From: Gammaproteobacteria bacterium
GTDB taxonomy: Bacteria > Pseudomonadota > Gammaproteobacteria > DSM-26407
Assembly (NCBI GenBank): GCA_028694565.1
Contig: JAQVKR010000121.1
Span: 1-7,547, forward strand
Direction: 5' to 3'
DNA: 7,547 bases
In this document: one piece after another, positions 1 to 5,579 of the stretch
Layout of the letters: each line of letters opens with the position of its first letter
Numbering within the stretch: the first letter of the stretch is position 1
Notes under the pieces: model-generated
Told to the model about the DNA's origin: nothing
Seen by the model: only the letters and a program-made list of their open reading frames with translations
The model's database searches: none
Program-made: the position numbers and the translations under genes

Positions 1-1
1 C

Positions 2-139
2 AAGAAGACGCCCAAGGCCGAGGCCACCATGGGCCGCTACGTCTACACCGATTACAGCCGCTGCATCGGCTGCCACATCTGTGCCGACGTCTGCCCCACC
101 GGCTACATCGAAATGGGGCTCGGCGCCTGGGCCAACTAG
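2..139 (+). CDS. dsrL: DsrL C-terminus (partial, 5' end outside window)
   Basis: This is the last 45 codons of a gene that enters from the left edge and stops at TAG 137-139. The visible part holds a ferredoxin-type [4Fe-4S] motif, C-x2-C-x2-C-x3-C-P (CIGCHICADVCP), followed by a short tail. DsrL is a cytoplasmic iron-sulfur flavoprotein related to the GltD/NfnB family. It exchanges electrons between NAD(P)(H) and reverse dissimilatory sulfite reductase, and it carries a C-terminal ferredoxin domain. The assignment rests on this tail plus the position just before dsrJ, the order seen in A. vinosum (dsrM-K-L-J-O-P). DsrK, the other iron-sulfur protein that could sit here, usually ends in a CCG-type domain rather than this motif. 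The flavin and NAD(P) domains are not in the window, so DsrL rather than another ferredoxin-tailed protein is an inference from context. The stop lies 14 bases before the dsrJ start, and the dsrJ ribosome site begins within the stop region. Confidence 0.8.
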   Translation, partial: KKTPKAEATMGRYVYTDYSRCIGCHICADVCPTGYIEMGLGAWAN

Positions 140-153
140 GAGGGAAGGTCCTG

Positions 154-549
154 ATGACCTGCTTCGCAAACCTCAAGCGGTCCCTGACCGTGCTGGCGAC
201 GGTTGCGCTGCTGGGGGCTTCGGCCCCCGGCGGCGCCGCCGACAGCGGTATCCCCATGCCCAGCTTCATGGAGCCGCAGGGCACGCAGTGCGTGGAGGAT
301 ACCGACTTCATGCGCCGCAACCACATGGAGGTGATCCTCGATCACCGTGACAAGACCATGCACGAGGGGATCCGTACCAAGAAGCACAGCCTCAAGGAGT
401 GCATCAACTGTCACGCCGCTGACTACCAGGGCGACGAAAAGGCCCGGGAGCAGCACTTCTGTGTGAGCTGCCACCAGTACACGGCGGCCCAGCCCGATTG
501 TTTCCAGTGCCACAGCCTGAAGCCGGAACAGCCCGGCGCTGCACGCTGA
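154..549 (+). CDS. dsrJ: DsrJ, periplasmic triheme cytochrome c of DsrMKJOP
   Basis: The protein has 131 residues. A basic N-terminus and hydrophobic stretch (about residues 8-24) ending near GGAAD form a Sec signal peptide or membrane anchor. Three CxxCH haem-attachment motifs lie at C83-H87, C103-H107 and C116-H120, so three c-type haems are expected. One more cysteine, C46, lies outside them in the mature region. A cysteine at this position in A. vinosum DsrJ has been described as the distal ligand of one haem with unusual His/Cys ligation. Other histidines at 57, 64, 70, 78 and 101 could be distal ligands. DsrJ is the periplasmic redox subunit of the DsrMKJOP complex and is required for oxidation of stored sulfur in A. 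vinosum. The start is supported by a strong purine-rich site at 138-148 (AGGAGGGAAGG). Length and motif layout fit the family, and dsrO follows 40 bases later. Confidence 0.95.
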   Translation: MTCFANLKRSLTVLATVALLGASAPGGAADSGIPMPSFMEPQGTQCVEDTDFMRRNHMEVILDHRDKTMHEGIRTKKHSLKECINCHAADYQGDEKAREQHFCVSCHQYTAAQPDCFQCHSLKPEQPGAAR

Positions 550-589
550 GAACGGCCGCAACCACAGGGAAACAGGCAAGAGCCCGAGA

Positions 590-1354
590 ATGAACGAGAC
601 CAGCGAACACACTGATCTGAACCGGCGCGAGTTCCTGACCCGGAGCGCGGCCACGGCGGGAGTCGCCCTCGCCCCCGGAGTCATGCTCTACAGCGTCGCC
701 CAGGCCCGTCCCGCCGACGAACCCGTTTCCAGCGCGGTGCGCTGGGGGCTGCTCATCGACAGCAACAAGTGCGCCTCCGGGTGCAGCGACTGCGTGAGCG
801 CCTGCGAGCGGGAGAACGGCTGGGGCACCGGTTCCACCGACGAGACCCACTCCGATGCGACGCAGAAGGCGCAGTGGATCCGCAAGGTGGAGGTGAAGAA
901 CACCGAAACCGGACACGCCTTCACGCTGCCCATGATGTGCCAGCACTGCGAGAATCCGCCCTGTGCCGACGTCTGCCCCACCGGCGCCTCGTTCCGGCGC
1001 GACGACGGCATCGTCCTGGTGGACAAGCACATCTGCATCGGCTGCCGCTACTGCATGATGGCCTGCCCCTACAAGGCGCGCTCCTTCGTCCACGAGACGC
1101 TCACGGATCAGAAGCCCTACGCCCCCCGCGGCAAGGGCACCGTCGAGGCCTGCACCCTGTGCGTGCACCGGGTCGACGCGGGCGATTCCCCCGCGTGCGT
1201 GGAAGCCTGCACGGCCGAGAATCACAATGCCATGCTGTTCGGTGACCTGAACGACCCCGAAAGCCCCATCGCCAAGACGGTGGCCACCTATGCCACCACC
1301 CAGATCCGGGCCGACCTGAACCTCAACCCCGGGGTCCGTTACCAAGGCATCTAG
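590..1354 (+). CDS. dsrO: DsrO, Tat-exported ferredoxin-like Fe-S subunit of DsrMKJOP
   Basis: The protein has 254 residues. It begins with a twin-arginine signal: NRREFL at residues 11-16, then a hydrophobic stretch to about 37 and a likely cleavage site at AQA (37-39). The protein should therefore be folded with its clusters before export to the periplasm. Sixteen cysteines fall in four ferredoxin-type groups: 61/65/68/72, 117/120/125/129, 149/152/155/159 and 188/191/203/207. This is the pattern of the four-cluster iron-sulfur subunits of DMSO-reductase/NrfC-type enzymes. The first group has C-x3-C spacing at its start (CASGC) rather than the more common C-x2-C. In the Dsr complex DsrO is thought to relay electrons between haem protein DsrJ and membrane protein DsrP. 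It lies between dsrJ and dsrP, with only 21 bases before dsrP. The ribosome site upstream is weak, with scattered purines at 566-588, so translation may depend partly on coupling to dsrJ. Confidence 0.95.
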   Translation: MNETSEHTDLNRREFLTRSAATAGVALAPGVMLYSVAQARPADEPVSSAVRWGLLIDSNKCASGCSDCVSACERENGWGTGSTDETHSDATQKAQWIRKVEVKNTETGHAFTLPMMCQHCENPPCADVCPTGASFRRDDGIVLVDKHICIGCRYCMMACPYKARSFVHETLTDQKPYAPRGKGTVEACTLCVHRVDAGDSPACVEACTAENHNAMLFGDLNDPESPIAKTVATYATTQIRADLNLNPGVRYQGI

Positions 1355-1375
1355 TCACGGGAGCTCAGCCGCAAG

Positions 1376-2590
1376 ATGAAGCATATCACCTATCGCGAAC
1401 TGCCCGGACGCAGCGGCTACTACGGCCTGCTCGGGGCCCTGGCGCTGGTCGTCCTGATGGGCTTCGGCGCCTTTCTGTTCATGGAACACCATGGCCACTA
1501 CGTCACCGGGATGAACAACCAGGTGGTCTGGGGCACGCCGCACGTGTTCGCCGTGTTCCTGATCGTGGCCGCCTCCGGGGTCCTCAACATGGCCTCCATC
1601 GGATCGGTGTTCGGCAAGTCGATGTACAAGCCGCTGGGGCGCATGGCGGGCCTGCTGGCCATCACGCTGCTGATGGGCGGCCTGACGGTCCTGGTGCTGG
1701 ACCTGGGCCATCCCGATCGCCTGATCGTGGCCATGACCCATTACAACTTCAAATCCATCTTCGCCTGGAACATCTTCCTCTACACGGGCTTCATGGCCAT
1801 CGTGGCGGTCTATCTGTGGTCCATGATGGAGCGGCGGATGAACCCCTACTCCAAGCCGATGGGTTTCCTCGCCTTCGTCTGGCGCCTCATGCTCACCACC
1901 GGTACCGGCTCCATCTTCGGTTTCCTGGTGGCGCGCCAGGGCTATGACGCGGCGGTCATGGCGCCCATGTTCATCGCCATGTCCTTCTCCTTCGGCCTGG
2001 CCATCTTCCTGCTGGTGCTGCGCGCCATGGAGGGAGGCTTCGGCTGGGAGCTGGGCGGGATGGCGCTGAAGCGCTACAAGAACCTGCTGGGCGTGTTCAT
2101 CGCCGCCACCCTCTACTTCGTGGCGCTGATGCACCTGACCAACCTCTACGCCACCGAGCACCACGGCGTCGAGGCCTTCATCCTGATGAACGGCGGCATC
2201 TACACCTTCCTGTTCTGGGTCGGGTTCGTGCTGGTGGGCAGCCTTCTGCCCCTGGGGCTGCTCTACCACCCCGCCACCGGCGGCTCGCGCACCTGGATCG
2301 TCGTCGCTTCCGTACTGGTGCTGGTGGGCGCCCTCGCCCTGGTGTATGTCATCATCATCGGCGGCCAGGCCTACCCGCTGGTGCTGTTCCCGGGCATGGA
2401 GGTGAGCAGCAGCTTCAATGACGGGGTGGTGAACAGCTATGCGCCCAGTCTGCCGGAGGTGGTGCTGGGCGTCGGCGGCATCGCCCTGGCCCTGGCCCTG
2501 GCCATGGTCGCCATGCGGGTGCTGCGCTTCATCCCCGAGACCATGTCCGACGAGGCCATGCAGCAGTACCTCGAGGCGAGCAAGCACTGA
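1376..2590 (+). CDS. dsrP: DsrP, NrfD/PsrC-family integral membrane quinone-interacting subunit
   Basis: The protein has 404 residues and is strongly hydrophobic. About ten membrane helices can be picked out, near residues 16-36, 54-75, 89-110, 126-150, 164-184, 191-215, 236-256, 268-295, 306-328 and 361-384, and the tail is polar. This fits the NrfD/PsrC family, which reacts with quinones in the membrane and partners with a four-cluster ferredoxin such as DsrO. The family usually has 8-10 helices, so length and topology agree. In DsrMKJOP, DsrP with DsrJ and DsrO forms the module facing the periplasm; DsrM and DsrK form the second module. A possible ribosome site (GGGAG, 1359-1363) sits about 12 bases before the ATG, which is rather far. 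The short gap to dsrO suggests co-translation. A perfect 13-bp hairpin starts four bases after the stop. The order J-O-P and the helix pattern make this call firm. Confidence 0.95.
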   Translation: MKHITYRELPGRSGYYGLLGALALVVLMGFGAFLFMEHHGHYVTGMNNQVVWGTPHVFAVFLIVAASGVLNMASIGSVFGKSMYKPLGRMAGLLAITLLMGGLTVLVLDLGHPDRLIVAMTHYNFKSIFAWNIFLYTGFMAIVAVYLWSMMERRMNPYSKPMGFLAFVWRLMLTTGTGSIFGFLVARQGYDAAVMAPMFIAMSFSFGLAIFLLVLRAMEGGFGWELGGMALKRYKNLLGVFIAATLYFVALMHLTNLYATEHHGVEAFILMNGGIYTFLFWVGFVLVGSLLPLGLLYHPATGGSRTWIVVASVLVLVGALALVYVIIIGGQAYPLVLFPGMEVSSSFNDGVVNSYAPSLPEVVLGVGGIALALALAMVAMRVLRFIPETMSDEAMQQYLEASKH

Positions 2591-2594
2591 CAGC

Positions 2595-2625
2595 CGCGCG
2601 CGCTGGGGGTCGCCCAGCGCGCGCG
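2595..2625 (+). other. Strong intercistronic hairpin after dsrP
   Basis: This is a perfect 13-bp inverted repeat (2595-2607 with 2613-2625; arm CGCGCGCGCTGGG) around a five-base loop (2608-2612, GGTCG). It sits between the dsrP stop and the ribosome site of the next gene. No run of T follows, since the next bases are CCTGAACAG, so it is not a classical intrinsic terminator. It is more likely an mRNA-stabilising or processing element, or a leaky attenuator that lowers transcription of the downstream genes. The stem is seen directly; its function is inferred. Confidence 0.7.
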
Positions 2626-2647
2626 CCTGAACAGCAGGAGTGACCGG

Positions 2648-3649
2648 ATGGCACAGCAGGAACACCCCTTCGCGCAGTACGTGCGCATCCTCGGCAAGGG
2701 GCGCAACGGATCCCGCTCCCTCTCCCGGGAGGAAGCCGAGACGGCGATGCGGCTCATCCTGCGCGACGAGGTGGAGCCGGTTCAGCTGGGCGCCTTCCTG
2801 ATGCTCATGCGCGTCAAGGAGGAGAGTCCCGAGGAGGTGGCCGGCTTCGTGCGCGCCGCCCGGGCCGACATGGCTCCGCCCGCCGGCCTGGAAGCGGATC
2901 TGGACTGGTCCTCCTACGCGGGCAAGCGCCGCCACCTGCCCTGGTTCCTGCTCTCCACCCTGCTGCTGGCCGAGAACGGTGTCCGGGTGTTCATGCACGG
3001 CGCCAGCGGGCATACCGCCGGTCGCATCTACACCCAGGACGTGCTGGCCACCCTGGGCCTGCGCTTCGCCACCAGCTGGGACGAGGTGGCCGAGGATCTG
3101 GAGGCGCGCAACTTCGCCTACTTCCCCCTCGAGCACATGTGTCCCAAGCTGCACGAGATCATCCAGCTGCGCCCGCTGCTCGGGCTGCGCTCCCCGGTCC
3201 ATACCCTGGCCCGGCTGCTCAACCCCCTCGATGCGCCCTGTGTGATGCAGGGCATCTTCCATCCCGGCTATCGCCCGGTGCACCAGGAGGCCGCGCTGCT
3301 GCTGGAACAGCCGCACCTGGCGGTCATCAAGGGCGAGGGCGGCGAGATCGAGGTCAACCCGGACATGGCCTGCCTGGTCCAGAGCGTCCACGACGGCGCC
3401 CTCGTCGACGAGGAGTGGCCGCCGTTGTTCCCGCAGCGCCACGTGAAGCAGGCGGAGCTGGACGTCGGCCACCTGGCCGCCCTCTGGAACGGCGCGCTGC
3501 AGGACGAGTATGCCGAGGGCGCTGTCATCGCAACCGCCGCAGTGACCCTGCAGATGATGGGGCGCGCGGACGATCGCGAAGCGGCCATCGCGCTGGCGCG
3601 GCGGATGTGGCAGCAGCGGCAGCGGGAGAAGTACTCCCGCGCGGCCTGA
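2648..3649 (+). CDS. TrpD2/YbiB-like glycosyltransferase family 3 protein (phosphoribosyltransferase fold)
   Basis: The protein has 333 residues and resembles anthranilate phosphoribosyltransferase (TrpD) throughout. It has a helical N-terminal domain with SLSREEAETAM (24-34) and QLGAFLMLMRVKEESPEEVA (46-65), then an alpha/beta domain with an HGASGHTAGR-like segment (117-126), the GLRSPVHTLARLLNP segment (179-193) and GEGGEIEVNPD (229-239). The glycine-rich GTGGD loop that binds PRPP in true TrpD is absent; its place is taken by DWSSYAGKRRHLPW (86-99). It is therefore unlikely to make tryptophan precursors. It is closest in character to the TrpD2/YbiB group, whose E. coli member has been reported to bind nucleic acids. 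The start has a good ribosome site (AGGAG, 2636-2640, seven bases before ATG). It lies between dsrP and dsrN in the same orientation and so is probably co-transcribed with the dsr genes, though it is not in the classic A. vinosum dsr set. Its role in sulfur oxidation is unknown. Confidence 0.8.
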   Translation: MAQQEHPFAQYVRILGKGRNGSRSLSREEAETAMRLILRDEVEPVQLGAFLMLMRVKEESPEEVAGFVRAARADMAPPAGLEADLDWSSYAGKRRHLPWFLLSTLLLAENGVRVFMHGASGHTAGRIYTQDVLATLGLRFATSWDEVAEDLEARNFAYFPLEHMCPKLHEIIQLRPLLGLRSPVHTLARLLNPLDAPCVMQGIFHPGYRPVHQEAALLLEQPHLAVIKGEGGEIEVNPDMACLVQSVHDGALVDEEWPPLFPQRHVKQAELDVGHLAALWNGALQDEYAEGAVIATAAVTLQMMGRADDREAAIALARRMWQQRQREKYSRAA

Positions 3650-3669
3650 GGCAACGGCGGCCCCACCGG

Positions 3670-3704
3670 CTGCCGGCGCCTTTTCCGCCTCGCCGCCCCG
3701 GCAG
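3670..3704 (+). other. Hairpin between the TrpD2-like gene and dsrN
   Basis: A 7-bp perfect inverted repeat (CTGCCGG at 3670-3676 and CCGGCAG at 3698-3704) encloses a 21-base loop with a short TTTT. A competing inner stem (CGGCG 3674-3678 with CGCCG 3691-3695) is also possible. It lies in the 82-base gap before dsrN. In such G+C-rich DNA a stem of this size could arise by chance, so a regulatory role is only tentative. Confidence 0.35.
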
Positions 3705-3731
3705 AGTCCCACAACCGCGGAACGGGCCCCC

Positions 3732-5141
3732 ATGTCCCATCTTCTCATCTCCGCCGCCCACAAGTCCTCGGGCAAGACCACCATCACCCTCGGGCTGTGC
3801 GCCGCGCTGCGCGCCCGCGGCCTGCGCGTGCGCCCCTACAAGAAGGGCCCCGACTACATCGATCCCATGTGGCTGGGGATGGCGGCGGGGCGCTCGTGCC
3901 CGAACCTCGACTTCCAGACCCAGGACAACGACGAGATCCTGCGCACCTTCGCCTGTGGGCTGCGGGAGACCGACATCGGCATCGTGGAGGGGAACATGAG
4001 CCTCTACGACGGCATGGATCTCGAGGGCGGCAACAGCAATGCGGCGCTGGCCAAGCTCCTCCGGGCACCGGTCATCCTGGTGCTCGACGCCACCGGCGTG
4101 ACCCGCGGCATCGCCCCGCTCCTGCTCGGCTACCAGGCTTTCGATCGGGAGGTGGACATCGCCGGGGTGATCCTCAACCAGGTGGCCGGACAGCGCCACG
4201 AGGAGAAGCTCCGCGCGGTCATCGGCCACTACACCGACATCCCCGTGCTGGGAGCGGTGCGCCGCAATCCGGAGCTGCGCATCAGCGAGCGGCATCTCGG
4301 CCTGGTGCCCAGCAACGAGCTCGGCACCGCGCGGGAGAAGATCGACTACACCGCCGGGGTCATCGCGGCGCAGGTCGACCTGGACGCCCTCATCGACCTG
4401 GCCGCGGCACGCAGCGTCGGGCCCGATCCGGGGCTGTTCCAGCCGGAACCGGTTGCGCCCGTGCGCGATCTCCGCATCGCCATCGCCCGCGATCCCGCCT
4501 TCGGCTTCTACTATCCCGGCGACCTGGAGGCGCTGGAGCGGGGCGGAGCCGAACTGGTGCCCGTCGATACCCTGCGGGACAGCGAGCTGCCCCCGGTGGA
4601 TGGCCTGTTCATCGGCGGCGGGTTTCCGGAAACCCACACGGAGCAACTGGAGGCGAACCGGTCGCTGCGCGACTCCATTCGCGCCGCCATCGAGGCGGGC
4701 CTGCCCGCCTACGCCGAGTGCGGCGGACTCATGTATCTGGCCCGCAGCATCACCTGGCAGGGGCGGCGCCACGAGATGGTGGGCGTGGTGCCGGGCGACA
4801 TCCGGATGCACGAACGCCCCGTGGGCCGCGGTTACATCCACGTGCAGGAGACCGGCGAGGGTCCCTGGCCGCTGCGGGATGCAGCGGGCCGGCTGGGCGG
4901 CTTCCATGCCCACGAATTCCACCATTCCAGCATCGAGAACCTCGATCCGGACTGTCGTTTCGCCTTTCGGGTGCTTCGCGGCACCGGGCTCGGCAACGGT
5001 TACGACGGGGTGGTCTACAGGAATCTCCTGGCATGCTATGCCCACCAGCGCGATGTGGGCGCCAACCACTGGACCCACCGCTTTCTGGATTTCGTGCGCC
5101 ACTGCCGCAGCGGCACGGCGGCGCGCGCCGCCGGCGGCTGA
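3732..5141 (+). CDS. dsrN: DsrN, glutamine-dependent amidase of the CobB/CbiA (cobyrinate a,c-diamide synthase) family
   Basis: The protein has 469 residues in two domains. The N-terminal domain is a P-loop ATPase of the dethiobiotin-synthetase type, with the Walker A-like loop SAAHKSSGKTT at residues 7-17 followed by the conserved KKGPDYIDP segment. The C-terminal domain is a class I-type glutamine amidotransferase with the nucleophile Cys330 in AECGGLMYL, and His438 in CYAHQ as the likely catalytic histidine. CobB/CbiA proteins amidate side chains of cobyrinate in B12 synthesis. The homologue inside dsr operons, DsrN, is held to amidate sirohaem so that rDsrAB carries sirohaem amide. No other cobalamin gene is in the window, which favours DsrN over a B12 enzyme. 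The reading start matches the beginning of the ATPase fold, but the ribosome site is weak. dsrR follows after 89 bases, the normal dsrN-dsrR order. Confidence 0.92.
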   Translation: MSHLLISAAHKSSGKTTITLGLCAALRARGLRVRPYKKGPDYIDPMWLGMAAGRSCPNLDFQTQDNDEILRTFACGLRETDIGIVEGNMSLYDGMDLEGGNSNAALAKLLRAPVILVLDATGVTRGIAPLLLGYQAFDREVDIAGVILNQVAGQRHEEKLRAVIGHYTDIPVLGAVRRNPELRISERHLGLVPSNELGTAREKIDYTAGVIAAQVDLDALIDLAAARSVGPDPGLFQPEPVAPVRDLRIAIARDPAFGFYYPGDLEALERGGAELVPVDTLRDSELPPVDGLFIGGGFPETHTEQLEANRSLRDSIRAAIEAGLPAYAECGGLMYLARSITWQGRRHEMVGVVPGDIRMHERPVGRGYIHVQETGEGPWPLRDAAGRLGGFHAHEFHHSSIENLDPDCRFAFRVLRGTGLGNGYDGVVYRNLLACYAHQRDVGANHWTHRFLDFVRHCRSGTAARAAGG

Positions 5142-5142
5142 A

Positions 5143-5168
5143 GGCACCGGCGAGCCCGTACCGGTGCC
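5143..5168 (+). other. Hairpin between dsrN and dsrR
   Basis: An 8-bp perfect inverted repeat (GGCACCGG 5143-5150, CCGGTGCC 5161-5168) with a ten-base loop starts right after the dsrN stop. A second, competing stem (5166-5170 with 5178-5182) overlaps its right arm. No T-run follows, so termination is unlikely. It may separate or protect the dsrN and dsrR segments of the message; this is inference. Confidence 0.45.
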
Positions 5169-5230
5169 GGGCCGATGCCGGCCCCCGCCAGCGCCATCCA
5201 TCATCAACCAGACAACCAACAGGAGAGCCG

Positions 5231-5566
5231 ATGTTCAAGATCACCGAACGTGCCGCTGAACAGGTGCGCCGATCCATGGAACAGGGCGGGAGTGACGGCC
5301 TTGCCCTGCGGGTGGCGGTGCGGACACTGCCCGACGGCGGCTTCGACTACGGTCTCGGTTTCGACGAACCCGCCGGGGATGATCTCCGCATTTTCTCCCA
5401 GGGGGTCGAGATCCTCATCAACCCGGCCCTGCGCGACATGCTCGAGGGCGCGGTCATGGATTTCGTGGAGTTGGAATCGGGGGAGATGAGCTTCATTTTC
5501 CTCAACCCCAACGATCCCAACTACATACCGCCCAAGGAGGCGGATGTCGAGGTTCCGCAGGAGTGA
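5231..5566 (+). CDS. dsrR: DsrR, A-type carrier (IscA)-like protein without cysteines
   Basis: The protein has 111 residues and the fold signature of IscA/HesB-type proteins: an ITERAAEQV-like start (4-12), a central strand region with YGLGFDEP (40-47) and the C-terminal FIFLNPNDPNY (88-98), matching the FxFxNPN segment of IscA. The three cysteines that bind iron-sulfur clusters in IscA are missing, and the whole protein contains no cysteine. It therefore cannot act as a conventional cluster carrier. This is the known hallmark of DsrR, which in A. vinosum is needed for normal sulfur-globule oxidation and was proposed to act on dsr expression after transcription. The ATG at 5231 has a good ribosome site (AGGAGAG, 5221-5227). 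Its position after dsrN confirms the assignment. Its 3' end lies very close to, or overlaps, the following flavoprotein gene. Confidence 0.93.
   Translation: MFKITERAAEQVRRSMEQGGSDGLALRVAVRTLPDGGFDYGLGFDEPAGDDLRIFSQGVEILINPALRDMLEGAVMDFVELESGEMSFIFLNPNDPNYIPPKEADVEVPQE
5535..5540 (+). promoter_or_regulatory. Ribosome-binding site inside dsrR bearing on the start of the flavoprotein gene
   Basis: A perfect AGGAGG lies three bases before an in-frame ATG at 5544, inside the end of dsrR. Three bases is unusually short spacing. The other candidate start, ATG 5580, has only AGGAG at 5559-5563, 16 bases away. Neither is ideal. The protein fold argues for 5580, while the ribosome site could argue for 5544, which would add 12 residues and overlap dsrR by 23 bases. 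Confidence 0.4.
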
Positions 5567-5579
5567 ACCGGTAACGCCC

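Noticed and set aside
404..1345. Open frame on the - strand (313 codons) opposite dsrJ/dsrO
   Set aside because: The + strand dsrO has sixteen placed cysteines and a Tat signal; the antisense frame is a composition artefact.
2595..2625. Reading the hairpin after dsrP as a rho-independent terminator
   Set aside because: No T-run follows the stem, and the next gene starts soon after with a good ribosome site. Full termination is unlikely.
1355..3787. Very long open frame on the - strand (810 codons) opposite dsrP and the TrpD2-like gene
   Set aside because: Its translation is rich in H, G, Q, E and A without any domain-like pattern. It is the mirror of biased codon use in G+C-rich genes, and it crosses two well-supported genes and their gap.
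3732..5141. Calling the CobB/CbiA-type gene a cobalamin-synthesis gene
   Set aside because: It is flanked by dsr genes in the normal dsrN position, and no other B12 gene is visible.
3525..5219. Long open frame on the - strand (564 codons) opposite dsrN
   Set aside because: Low-complexity composition and no recognisable motif. The + strand carries a complete CobB/CbiA-type protein with catalytic residues.
3797..5230. Upstream extension of the dsrR frame across dsrN (+ strand, different frame)
   Set aside because: The extension is arginine/proline-rich shadow sequence. The IscA-like domain and a strong ribosome site begin at 5231.
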